The notes beneath the pieces were generated by a model, which saw only the letters and a program-made list of their open reading frames with translations, made no database searches and had not been told where the DNA came from. Below, in pieces: positions 1-10,400 of a stretch of DNA of 64,000 bases. A program made the position numbers and the translations under genes. Position 1 is the first letter of the stretch. Each line of letters opens with the position of its first letter. Source of the stretch: Nipponacmea schrenckii. Its lineage: Eukaryota > Mollusca > Gastropoda > Lottiidae. The stretch is taken from contig JAUJPP010000007.1 in assembly GCA_030562195.1 (NCBI GenBank), forward strand, positions 1,674,001 to 1,738,000, written 5' to 3'.

Positions 1-3000
1 TCAATTCCTGTATCTTGGGTTGTTCCATTGTATTGACAAGGTAACAGATAAGGATTAGCATTGTCATGGACGTGCACTTTTTGTTATCTACATCTGTAAG
101 GGAAATGTGATGTAAGGGTTTGGGGGGGTTACGATTGAAACAGCTGAATATCTGTCACGGATATCCTTCTTTAGCCATTGTGAATATAAGAAGATGAATT
201 TCAATCTATGTTTTATTTTTATTTTTGAAGTATGTATAAATTTGTATAATTTGAATGTTAGCCACCAATGACTGATAAGATAAAATAATCCAATGATATA
301 TTATATACTGGTCATCGTAGTCTTAATTTGGACAGGATGTCTGGTCTACTGTGTGGAAGTGGCTTGGATCAATGTTGTTACGTCGTAACATATGATAAAT
401 TCTATCAAGTTCCCCCTCATTAATTCCTTGTTGATTTCTTGTTAATACCCATGCTGTTTCTGAAATAAAAATTAAATTCTTGGTTTATTTAATGTTCGCT
501 ATTCCAGATCTTCCGAATTGAAATTACTACTTAAAGTTCCTCTGCAAAAATGTAGGCCTATCCCGTCTAGAAATTTGTTTTGCCCCTGCTCTCCCACTCA
601 CCAAACATTTCCTAAAAATTCCACTGTCACTGTGGCTATAGCGCTAAAACTAGATCTGAAAGTGATGACAATTTCGGCGACCAATGAACATTATCACTCT
701 ATCCGACTCGATAAAGGGTGCTATCCTTAAAAAACATAGCGTTTGAAATCAGATCGCTACAAAGCGCCAAGGGAGAACGGTAACACTCTTAAGCGATTCG
801 ATAGCGCTTCAATTACGATCTCGACAAGTTGGGCTTAAATCAAGATCAAGATGGTGTTCTGGGCGGAGGATAGGAGGGTAAACCATTGGCAACCATAGAG
901 ATCTGATAGGGATCCACTAGAAATCAGATAACGCCATAGATTGCCACCTTGTGAATTGGGATATAATTGATAATGAATAAATTAATCCGAATAAAAAAAC
1001 TACATACCAGTCTTGAGGAATCCTAATTTTCTGCAAGAATATACTACAGCAAATGTTTCATAATCTGTTTCTACTACCAAATATGGTGCCGCAGGCATGT
1101 CTTTAATAGCAAATATTATGTTTTAATATATTAGTCTATATATTGGCTTTACCATACATTCTTCTTATAATTTAATACCCAACGTTTGTCAATTTAGGTT
1201 AAGATATTCCGATGGTGTGTGAGGTACACTGAGTGATTATGAACATCTTTAGAGAATACGAGAGCTTTTCGAGAGAATTGGAGTTGCCACAGGTCAACTC
1301 ATATACTCCTATCCACTAAAACGAAACTCTCTCTTTAACCGGGTGGAATTTGTGAACAGTTTGTTCTTATTTGAAAGTAGACTCATCCTAGGTTGTTGTA
1401 ATAACCAATGTATTTTCCGTGTGGAAAATATCTACGCGAGGACATATATATGTGTGCTTTCTTAAAAATCTGCTGATTTTATGATCATGAAAAACGAGCA
1501 AAGTACATAACTTACACGAAAAAAACTTAACCATAAGTTTACCACTTGAAACGACATAGGCATCGCCTACTATTTCCACACTTTTATCAAACCTTAAATA
1601 ATACGATCACAAGCAAATCATTTTATTGTTTAAAGAGCTGAAAATATTGTGTATTGCCAACATTACTGTTTTCATTAATTTTTTACAAAATCCGATAACA
1701 ATACATTTTCTATCCAATTTGTCACCTTGGTGCTTATTGTCTAACACAAACTTTGTATATATATATATATATATATATATACATTTTGTCGATATTCCTT
1801 TCAGATGATCACTATAAGTCGGTACCGCCAAATATTATCTTTTTTATTTTTAATTACTAACTGAACTAACAGCACTTCGAAATATATAGTTCTTGCTCTA
1901 TGACCTAGGCCCGTGCTTTTTGTGAGAATGCTTTTTCATATCACCTTAACACAAAGTTTTTTGAAATCTGCCCTTTGGATTAAAAGCACCAGTTTACAAA
2001 TTGCAATAGTGTACCCTTATACGATTCCAATACTTACAATTTGTAGTAACCTTGGTTAAAGACTTTGACATGCTGATTTGCTTTCAAAGAATAATTAGCT
2101 CTGCTACAACTAACACCGAGAGTAAATATAGCTGGAAATTCTACCTGACTGTACCACTGTCCGAGATACTAAAATATTGATTAATTTTTCCAATAAATCG
2201 CAATTTATCATAATTATTGGCTTGTTCAAAAGATTTATATATTTTGTTCTTAAATATGTCTTATTAGAGTGTTTGCCTTCTGCATTCCCCATTCATGCTC
2301 TAGTGAAATATTGTGTCCAGTCGAATTTATGTGTTCAGTTAATGGCAAGTCAAACGTCTTCAGAAATACTCGAAACAAAACATCCAAGTCCTTCATTTTA
2401 ATGAGATTAATTAATAATGGTTTCTTACTCTGTTTAACTGAAAGTTGGACTGTGTTGGTGGAGTGGCACATGGTCCTACTCCTACTCTTCCTTCTGTGAT
2501 CTGAACACATGCTATTAGTGATAGAAATATACTCATCAAAATTCTGTTAGAAACCATCTTGAGTTACTTCCAACATAAATTATAACGAATGGCAAATGAA
2601 ATGATACTTAATGAAATATAAGTAAGAACATGTACTTCAATTGATATCCTCTTATCAACAACGTCATTAACTTAAAGACGTACTTTATGGTATATCCATA
2701 ATGTTATTGCCTTAAATTAATTAAATAAATGAATTTGATTTTCATCATTATCATTTGCTTTAATTTCATATATGTCATTTTCTACATTAACAACTAACAA
2801 TAATAACAATAAAAACATTTTAAAATAATACAAAACATGTGAATCAATAAATGAATTTATGGAAAATTAGAAATTTGCTATAAAATGAAATAATGAAATG
2901 AAATAAAGAATTGAAAGTCAAATTGAAATAAATAAATTATTAACAAATGAAACAATAATATGGAATGATTAGCATGAAATAAAGTGAAAAAAAAAAAAGT

Positions 3001-3160
3001 AGGCTATACTAAAGATCGACTATCGGGTTAAAGTCCATGGTCTTGAAGTGTCAATTCGTTCTTGATAACAGTGGGAAGGATTTCAAGTCAAATGAAACTT
3101 AAAGATAAGAAAATAATTAATATGCAATATCCTGTATAATTACTCGCAAGTCTTACCGAA
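1..3160. other. Intergenic, no gene recognised
   Basis: This AT-rich stretch has only short open frames that look random in composition. It contains a (TA)n tract near 1756-1782, a fragment at about 1901-1925 resembling motifs near 10.72, 30.12 and 30.44 kb, and A-rich simple sequence at 2760-3000. The first few hundred bases could be 3' UTR of a gene outside the window, but nothing shows this directly. Confidence 0.5.
1756..1782. repeat. (TA)n microsatellite
   Basis: An uninterrupted run of TA dinucleotides, about 13 units. Confidence 0.9.
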
Positions 3161-3165
3161 ATGGG

Positions 3166-3172
3166 TATATAA
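3166..3172 (+). promoter_or_regulatory. TATA box of the lipocalin gene
   Basis: TATATAA lies 34 bp before the lipocalin start codon. With the usual ~30-bp spacing to the start site the 5' UTR would be only about 10-15 nt. This fits a short-leader, strongly expressed secreted-protein gene but is inferred from position only. Confidence 0.55.
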
Positions 3173-3206
3173 CAAACAAAACCGAATTTACACTACAAAC
3201 TTCAAA

Positions 3207-4758
3207 ATGTACGTCTTAATTAGTTTGGTTTTAACTGTTTTGTTCCACTGTGTTTCAGGAAGATATGGAACTGGATCTTGTGCTAATCCACCGACACAAT
3301 CAGGATTTCAACTCTCTAGGGTAAAAAATTAACAGCCAGTAGTAGCATGGGTAACTATTGGTTTTTATTTATCTCTTTCAATTAACTTTTTGCATTCTGT
3401 TGGTTTGTGATTATTATTGTTTTAATTTAACAACCGATTCTGTTTCGCTTTATCTGCTACAGAGCAGTAGAAGGGGCCGATAGGACTTATCTGACAGGAG
3501 TTCGAAGTAGTTCGAGGATTAATTGTTCTACATTAAGATTTAGAATTAAATTCTGCGAGCAATTGACAAAGTAAATGGTTTAGAAATGGGAGACTTAATT
3601 AAATAATCATTGATAATTTTGAATATTAACGACTGAATACATTGTGAACTACAATTTATGAATCAATTATTTTGTTTTCAGTTTTTAGGACAATGGTATG
3701 GTCAGCTAGAATATTCCGCTGTATTTAACATGGGAGTAAGTTGCAGTAGAACTTTATATACCATGAAACCAAATGGTCATTTAAAACTTTTTAATCAAGG
3801 ATATTATCGATTGTAAGTTTAAACGTAACACTTTTAATTACCAGAAACATTTTAAATTTTAGTTCTAATCAAAAATCAAAGAAAACGAACTGTTGGGAAA
3901 AGCAGAAATGATGAAAACTCCTCTTCAAGAATGCTCTTGTGACGACAGTAATTTCATCAGCAACATTGAGTAAATTAATTGAAGTCGTCAATTTAACCTA
4001 ATTGTCGTTGTACAACATGTTTCAGAATTGGTCAAGGTGTTAACGTAGAAGGTGAAGCTTACACACAAAGTTCTGATCCTGCTACATTAATTGTCTCGTT
4101 TTTTAGACGTAAGTGTAATAATTATTTTCTATTTAAAGTCAACTCTTCTTACCCTTGACATTTTAATCTAATCTGGGAACTAAATTACTTAGCCTAATAC
4201 CCGTGCTTATATGTGAATTTTTATTCTATACCTTACTTAATACTTTTTGTTTTATATATTTTAGTTTTACCATCAGCGCCTTATAAGGTTGTAGAAACAG
4301 ATTATGAAAACTATTCAGTAATTTACTCATGTTCAAAATATGGCTTTTTCAAATCAGGTATGTCATTGTATAGTCAACTTACACACGAAAAGTCAAAAGA
4401 CCTAAAGTCGCTTAGGCTATTAACAATAAGACAGACATGAAATTATTTCCAAAACCATGTTCCCCACCCTTTAGGTTATCATCACTGATCATAAAGAAGC
4501 AACACTCAAATCCATTAATTATACAATCTACTATTCAAAGAGGGAATAGCACATGGTGAAAAACTATAATAGACGATTTTCTTTGTATTTTTTTATTTAA
4601 ATTTTGTTATTTTCATTTCAGAATTGGCGTGGATATTAACTAGAACCCCAGAAGGTCTAGAAGCTAATGAACTCAACAGATTGTATAGAAGATTAAGATC
4701 ATATGGTATCAATACAGATCATTTTGATACCATTACTCAAACTAATTGTCCTATCTAA
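3207..4758 (+). CDS. Apolipoprotein-D-like secreted lipocalin
   Basis: Five exons at 3207-3320, 3682-3812, 4026-4108, 4265-4357 and 4622-4758 join in phase to 558 nt (185 aa). Residues 1-18 form a signal peptide (hydrophobic core LISLVLTVLF). The mature chain opens with CANPP, then carries the lipocalin signature GQWYG (SCR1, exon 2), the ApoD-type block APYKVVETDYENYSVIYSC (exon 4), LAWILTRTP (exon 5) and a terminal NCPI. Four cysteines fit the two ApoD disulfides. Family members bind small hydrophobic ligands such as lipids, pigments or bilins outside the cell; the ligand here is unknown. Length matches the ~185-190 aa family norm. The TATA box upstream and AATAAA 51 nt after the stop frame a compact gene. 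Seen: motifs and splice phases. Inferred: secretion and ligand class. Confidence 0.92.
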
Positions 4759-4808
4759 GACTGTCCTATCGACGGAGGCTGTAAACACTCCTGCTTTCTA
4801 TAAGGGAA

Positions 4809-4814
4809 AATAAA
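4809..4814 (+). terminator. Polyadenylation signal of the lipocalin gene
   Basis: AATAAA lies about 50 nt after the TAA stop, giving a very short 3' UTR. Confidence 0.6.
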
Positions 4815-4844
4815 ATTGTAAACAATGTTTCCACCGGTTTTGTT

Positions 4845-4990
4845 TTGATGCCGTTTTGATTCAGCATTATGGAACACGTCCCATTCTTCTGCACCTAATG
4901 AAAAACAAATCCTTGCGGTGTGCAATGAGGGTAATGTTTCCAGCGGGGGGTCTTCAATGTGTCCCAAACTTGTTGACTCTATTCCTAACA
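4845..4990 (-). repeat. Diverged tRNA-SINE fragment
   Basis: The stretch with 'ttctgcacc', 'tgtgcaatgaggg' and 'cagcggg' follows the order of the SINE body at 6283-6512 and 17481-17755 but is heavily mutated. The match was made by eye; its limits are approximate. Confidence 0.4.
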
Positions 4991-5224
4991 TCTGATAGCT
5001 ATTTGGAAAGATATGGATGGGGGAGAGTCAGAAAAGTAAGCTTCAAAAATTTGCGATTATCTGCACCCTTGTGGATGCGTTTTTTTTTAAACGTAATCAC
5101 ATGCCTCGAATCCACCAAACGACATATTTGATGTTACTGGATCATGAAATGAAAGTACAAGATGATGGTTCGTTTTTTCTATCACGTGACCGTGTAACGT
5201 CGGCGATTGATTGAAATGCTTTTG

Positions 5225-5497
5225 CATCGGTGGTGTAGGGTGATAACAGATAGATAGATAAAAATTTTATTTACAGTCGGTAGTTTGTAAAAGATAACAT
5301 TAGCTCTGTAGAGCTATTATAACCGACTTTACAAAATACATATTACATAATACATACATTTATGACAGATATAAAACATACATATAACAGATATAAAACA
5401 TGCATATAAATGACACACAAATAGGCCTACATATAACATACATATCACACATTGCTAACAGATAAGATAAAATAAAATGATATTAATAGCACATTAA
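5225..5497. other. GATA-repeat and AT-rich spacer
   Basis: A short GATA run at about 5250 is followed by 'ttttatttacagtcgg'. An imperfect hairpin is then formed by AGTCGG near 5275 and CCGACT near 5322 around the palindrome AGCTCTGTAGAGCT. Repeats of 'acatataaaacatacatat' type fill the rest. It may be the 3' end of an old retroelement; no coding signal was seen. Confidence 0.35.
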
Positions 5498-5979
5498 AGG
5501 GGCCCAGGCTTGATTTGTTTCAAACAATCATCCGACAGCCTCAAACACATGAAATCTTTCGGTTAGCTAATCAGAAATAGTATACAGAGCTTACCTTTGA
5601 AATTTGAGCCTTCAAATCCATGTGTATCCATAATTATCCGTGTTTGAAAATCATAATGTCTTAAGATATTACGAACGTCCTGCCATACTGGAAAATGGTT
5701 CGTCTTGATAATCAAATAGTCGTACAATAGCGAGGGTCAGGTCATCTATATAAATAGACTACTGCGCAGGCCCACACTTACAAAACAAAAAGAAAGTAAT
5801 AACAACTGTAGACTTTGTCAACAGGAAACACAATTTTCAGACAGACTGGAGACCAGTCGCGTACAGCACAGAAAAAAAATAAAAAGTGAAATTTTTTGTT
5901 TGAGGTATATTTCAAGGTATTTTGCTGTTTAATGTAACAAAGGCCCAAAACGACCCCTAAAAATCAAGCCTGGGCCCCT
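5498..5979 (+). mobile_element. TTAA-target MITE, copy 1
   Basis: A 482-bp non-coding element is flanked on both sides by TTAA (5494-5497 and 5980-5983). Its terminal inverted repeats start AGGGGCCCAGGCTTGAT. The reverse complement of the whole element matches the copy at 13410-13888, including an internal 'gactggagaccag' region. TTAA duplication is known for piggyBac-type transposases, so a piggyBac-driven MITE is the natural guess; no transposase is present in the window. Confidence 0.88.
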
Positions 5980-6129
5980 TTAAAAATACACATATCACAT
6001 ATATAAAACTAAGGAGCTCTAAAAAGAGAAATATCTATGGTTCATCTATTTATTAAACATCTAAGAATTGTTACAGGCACTGCAATGGCATGTTGAACCA
6101 TTCCAGCTGTTGATTGCACTACGAAATTG

Positions 6130-6545
6130 TACATAGCCTACCTATGGTAGTACCCGAAATACCGTCATAAATATCCTAATTATGAGTTAATTAAGGACTT
6201 TTGGGACCATCTGTTATTTTTCCCAGTCATTAGAGCACCTCTACTTTTTATTGATATAAGTATTACATTACCGGCCAAAAATGAAATGAAATGAATGGAG
6301 TTTTACGTCCTACTCTTCTGCACCTTATGGGCTAATGAAGACGGGCAACGCCATGCAGTGTGCAATGAGGGAAATTTTGTCAGGACAGCGGCATTAGCCT
6401 ACTCTTTATGCGATTTCCAACCGTCGAGGGATCTTTAACGTGCACAGCCTATAGCACACGAGGCCTTGGTTTATTGTCCCATCCGAACGACTAGACCCTT
6501 TTTCCATGTATTACCGGTCCAATTATGTTACATATATGTATATAT
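6130..6545. repeat. Dispersed repeat split by a SINE
   Basis: The halves 6130-6275 and 6515-6545 together match 60070-60235 ('gagttaattaagga', 'gggaccatct', 'gatataagtatta', 'ccaatta'). The SINE at 6283-6512 interrupts the first copy. The uninterrupted copy at 60 kb is the empty-site version. Confidence 0.7.
6283..6512 (-). mobile_element. tRNA-derived SINE, 5'-truncated
   Basis: The body reads (on the opposite strand to that shown) from 'ggagttttacgtcctactc' through 'atgcagtgtgcaatgaggg', 'gcgatttcc' and 'tttaacgtgcacagcctat' to 'ctttttccatg'. The tRNA-like head found in other copies (57298-57606, 58985-59403) is absent, so this copy is truncated at its promoter end. It is flanked by near-duplicates of ATTACCGGYCC, consistent with a target-site duplication. 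Confidence 0.72.
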
Positions 6546-7436
6546 ATGAAAATAAGGGAATCCAACTTTAAGTCCAAAATAAATTCACAATATAACATAC
6601 TCTAACCGATCAAGATATATAGTTATGACGATAACTGGGCTTTCATAAAAGTTTTAGTTTCAACGATGCGATGGGCTAAAGGAAATTGCCGGAAGTTAGC
6701 CGGTTTCATATAATTTTTGCCGGTTTATATAAAACAAGTACCCATGAATAAAAATAATGTCGACAACGTGAAATTCATTTTTGTTGGCAGACTTCTTAGG
6801 AATACGTGAGTATTGATATTATGTTGCTGTAATTGCAGGGATGCAGTTAGATCTTTAACTTAGCCTTGTGATATTACATCATCTTTAATTATTAAAAATT
6901 CAAAAGAATTGATACTATTTTTGTGCAAATTGTAATATAGTCCGAAACGTCTGTCATAATTTGACCTTATTCTTACTGTCTTATTTTTGAATTGTTTTCT
7001 ATCTATGATGTTTGCATTTGGAATTTCCAAAATTGAAAGTGATATCTTATTATTTGAGGAAAGCAAACGTTTGTATTCTAAATTTTTGAGACAATTGGAT
7101 TAGGCTTATCAGTCTTTCAAAATAAACAATTCACAGGCTTTTGCCACCATTATATAAGATATAATATTCGCAAAGGTTTTCATGTATGCTATAAATAATA
7201 TTATATATCTTATTATACATTATATATATTACATATATTATTATTGAGTCTGCTATTACAATCATAAAATATATAGGCTACCGGGTAATGGTAAAATTTG
7301 AATAAAATGATTACAAGTAGCCTATATTACTAAATTTACCACCAAAATATTTACTTGTTTCAGAGAGAAACCTTGTCAGTAGTCCTTCCAAACCAAAATT
7401 ATCCTTTATGTACAGAATTGTGAACTTATTACCTAA
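6546..7436. other. Intergenic spacer before PUS1
   Basis: AT-rich sequence with short (TA) runs near 7200-7250. No exon-like block, repeat copy or clear core promoter was recognised. The PUS1 promoter should lie in the last few hundred bases. Confidence 0.45.
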
Positions 7437-10400
7437 ATGACTGTTTTAAGAAAATTTATACAGAGACATTTTCTTAGATTAGTTAAAATGGAGGCCAACA
7501 TTCCAGTTCCTGAGGTAGGTTGGTTTTAATTTCACACTCAGTCTACAATAGAAATGAATGATGATATAAGTAAAGTCTTATCTTAATCCTTAAAGGATAA
7601 TAGGTCTTAAAATGAACATAAAATATATAAATTTTAAACTTGGCCAATAAGAGGCATATTCATCATTTACTATACCTGCTGCCATAAATAACATAAAAAA
7701 ATAAATAAATATCCAAAAAACTAAGGCCGTGCAAAGTAAATTGTCTGTTTTACAGCCCTTTTTTTTTTAAAAAATGGGGCGAGAGGGCGAATTTATTATT
7801 TATTATTTATAAGCGCTTTTTTAAATTTGGCACCAGAAGAAATCGGAGCGAAACTATTTATTATTTATTTCCACAAATTTCAAAAATAGATTTAAATCAC
7901 CAATCAGATGCAACTATCAGATGTTTTTGGGGTTTGAATGATAATAGTTGATAGAAATATCAGAACTTTTTTACCTTTCAACTTCACATAAACGTAATCA
8001 TTCCAACATATTTACTACCTCTGACAATTATGCACTTAGGGTACATCAGGGCTGATAATATTATGTCAAAACAATGTTATTCTTTTACAGTACTAATCCA
8101 TTTCTATCCATCTGTAAACTGTATTTTAAAATGCCAGTGTATGGTACGGTAATACATCACATGACAAGAACAAAACAATCTGATTAGATCGAACTTCTAT
8201 TTTAATAATTTTCATCTAGGCCTGTTACAAATGCTGATTTTTCGATAACTCGTACTAACGAAGTACTTCCGGTTTTAAGTTGAGAAAAGCAGAATGCGTT
8301 GAGTGATACCAATAATGAAAAATCGATCGTATAAAATTCGTATTTTCTTGTATTCGTTCCCATTTTTCCATAAATATAAACTTTTTCAAATCAATAGCAG
8401 AAAAAACCCGGTGCATTCTTTTACTAGTAATAGTAACGGGTCTCGATTTGTTCCACCATTATTATCCAGGAACAAAATCATCAAGATTAAGATTAATTTA
8501 ATGTTTGGATGGTCCTCACGAAAGTGTGAATAATTTTTATACGCCCACATGAAATGGGGGGCGTATATTGTCGTCACCCACACCTGTCCGTCCGTCCACA
8601 ATTGCTCGTAAACACTCTACACGGTGTAATTCTTGAGGGATTTAGATGAAACTTAATATGAGTGTTTATGATCAGCAAAATCGGAAAAAAATTAGTATGA
8701 GTTCGTGCCCTTGTTCTTGAATGGCTCGTTAACACTCTACAACGTGCAATTCTTGACCGATTCTGATGAAACTTGGTGTGAGAGTATGTTATAACTCAAG
8801 GATAAACCTTATCGAAAATCAGCGAAATCGAAAAACATTTAGTATGAGTTATTGCCCTTGTTCTTGAAAACGCGTTCAATTTTAGCTTGTAAACACTCTA
8901 GAAAGAACTATTCTTAATGGATTTTGATTAACTTTGGCTTGAGTATTTGTTTTTACCCAAGGATGAACCCTATTATAAATCAAATAAATAGAAATATATT
9001 TAGTGTCAGTTATAGCCCTTGTTCTTGAAAACGCGTTCAATTTTAGCTTGTAAACACTCTAGAAAGAATAATTTTTAATGGATTTTGATGTAACTTGGCT
9101 GGAGTATTTGTTGTCTCCCAAGGATGAACCCTATTGAAATCGAAAAATATTTAGTACAAGTTATTGAACTTGTTTTTGAAAACGCGTTCAATTTAACTCG
9201 TAAACACTCTAGAAAGAACAATTTTGAATGGATTTTGATGAAACTTGGCTTAAGTATTTGTTTTCTCACAAGGATAAACCCTATTGAAAATCAGATAAAT
9301 CGAAAAATATTTAGTGTCAGTTATTGCGCCTGTTTTCAAAAACACTTTCAACTTTTGGCTTGTGAACACTCTAAACATTCTTTTTGACAAAACTCGCTGA
9401 AATTGTTTAATATCAACCACGGATGAGCCTTATTAAGAATTAAAAATATCAAAATATTATTAAGGGTGAACCCTATTGCAAATCATAAAAATACCGAAAA
9501 ATATTTAATGAGTTGTTATTAGGTACAATTCTTGACAGTTTTTTTTATGAAACTAGAGACCCTAGAAAAAAATAGGTTGGAAGGTTGAATATTTCATTCC
9601 ACTTTCTGTAACCTTACTGAAAAGTTTTTATTTGAAATAAATGCTGCCAGTGGGCGTATATTACTTTGCCTGGCAAGCTATCTTCAGAACTGTGCTTCCT
9701 TCCGCAAGTAATTGTATTTTCAAACGTTAAATTGTATCAGAATCAATTTCAGTTTAAAGTTGTAGAAGAAAATCTTTTTATCGGTGATGAAAAACGCATT
9801 CTAAGCCACTTTCTGTTTTTCGTTAAACGTCAAGGGAGATAATTATGGTAAAAAATATTTTCGGGAACGGGGAAATAAACTCTATTTTACACACATTTTT
9901 GGTGACGATTATTTATTAATTATTCCAAAATGTCAATAAAAAGTTTTGGAGCGGGGGGTATTTTACCGGAGCGCGCGGGGCCTGTAAAACAGAGTAATTA
10001 TCCATACATATGCATATGATTATTGAAAAACCCTTAATATACTGTTTAAGCATTTTTCAAATATGATTAGTTTTGTGAGATTTCCAGATTTTAATTTATG
10101 ACACCAGGTAAGTTCACTGATGAATATATACCAAGATCAAGTTGAGAAATAAGATTGTATGTTCATGCTAAGACGTAGTATCCCTTTAACTAAGCTTATT
10201 AATGTAGTAAATAATGAAGAGGCCTATATTTGGTATGTTTGTATTCAATGTATAATAGGTTGGATATTGGCATATATTTATATTACAGAATAAAAATGAT
10301 GTGATGAATGATAAAAAACGTCAATCAACAACTGAAATTAAATCAGAAGAAGATATAAAAAAAACTAAGTTAGATGCAGATGTAGGTATTTTGTCATAAT

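Larger units (their letters stand above)
7745..9992. mobile_element. Possible composite element with 15-bp inverted ends
   Basis: CTGTTTTACAGCCC at 7745-7758 and GGGCCTGTAAAACAG at 9978-9992 are inverted copies. Both are flanked by GC-rich tracts ('ggggcgagagggcga' and 'ggagcgcgcgg') inside otherwise AT-rich PUS1 intron 1. The ~2.25-kb interval encloses two other repeats (8224-8410 and 8538-9690), which would be nested insertions. No transposase frame is present; a chance pairing of ends is possible. Confidence 0.4.

Noticed and set aside
8386..8601. Minus-strand frames starting MWAYKN at 8.5 and 41.4 kb and MWAFKN at 38.3 kb
   Set aside because: The shared peptide comes from the conserved hairpin start of the tandem-core repeat read in reverse; the rest of each frame is unrelated.
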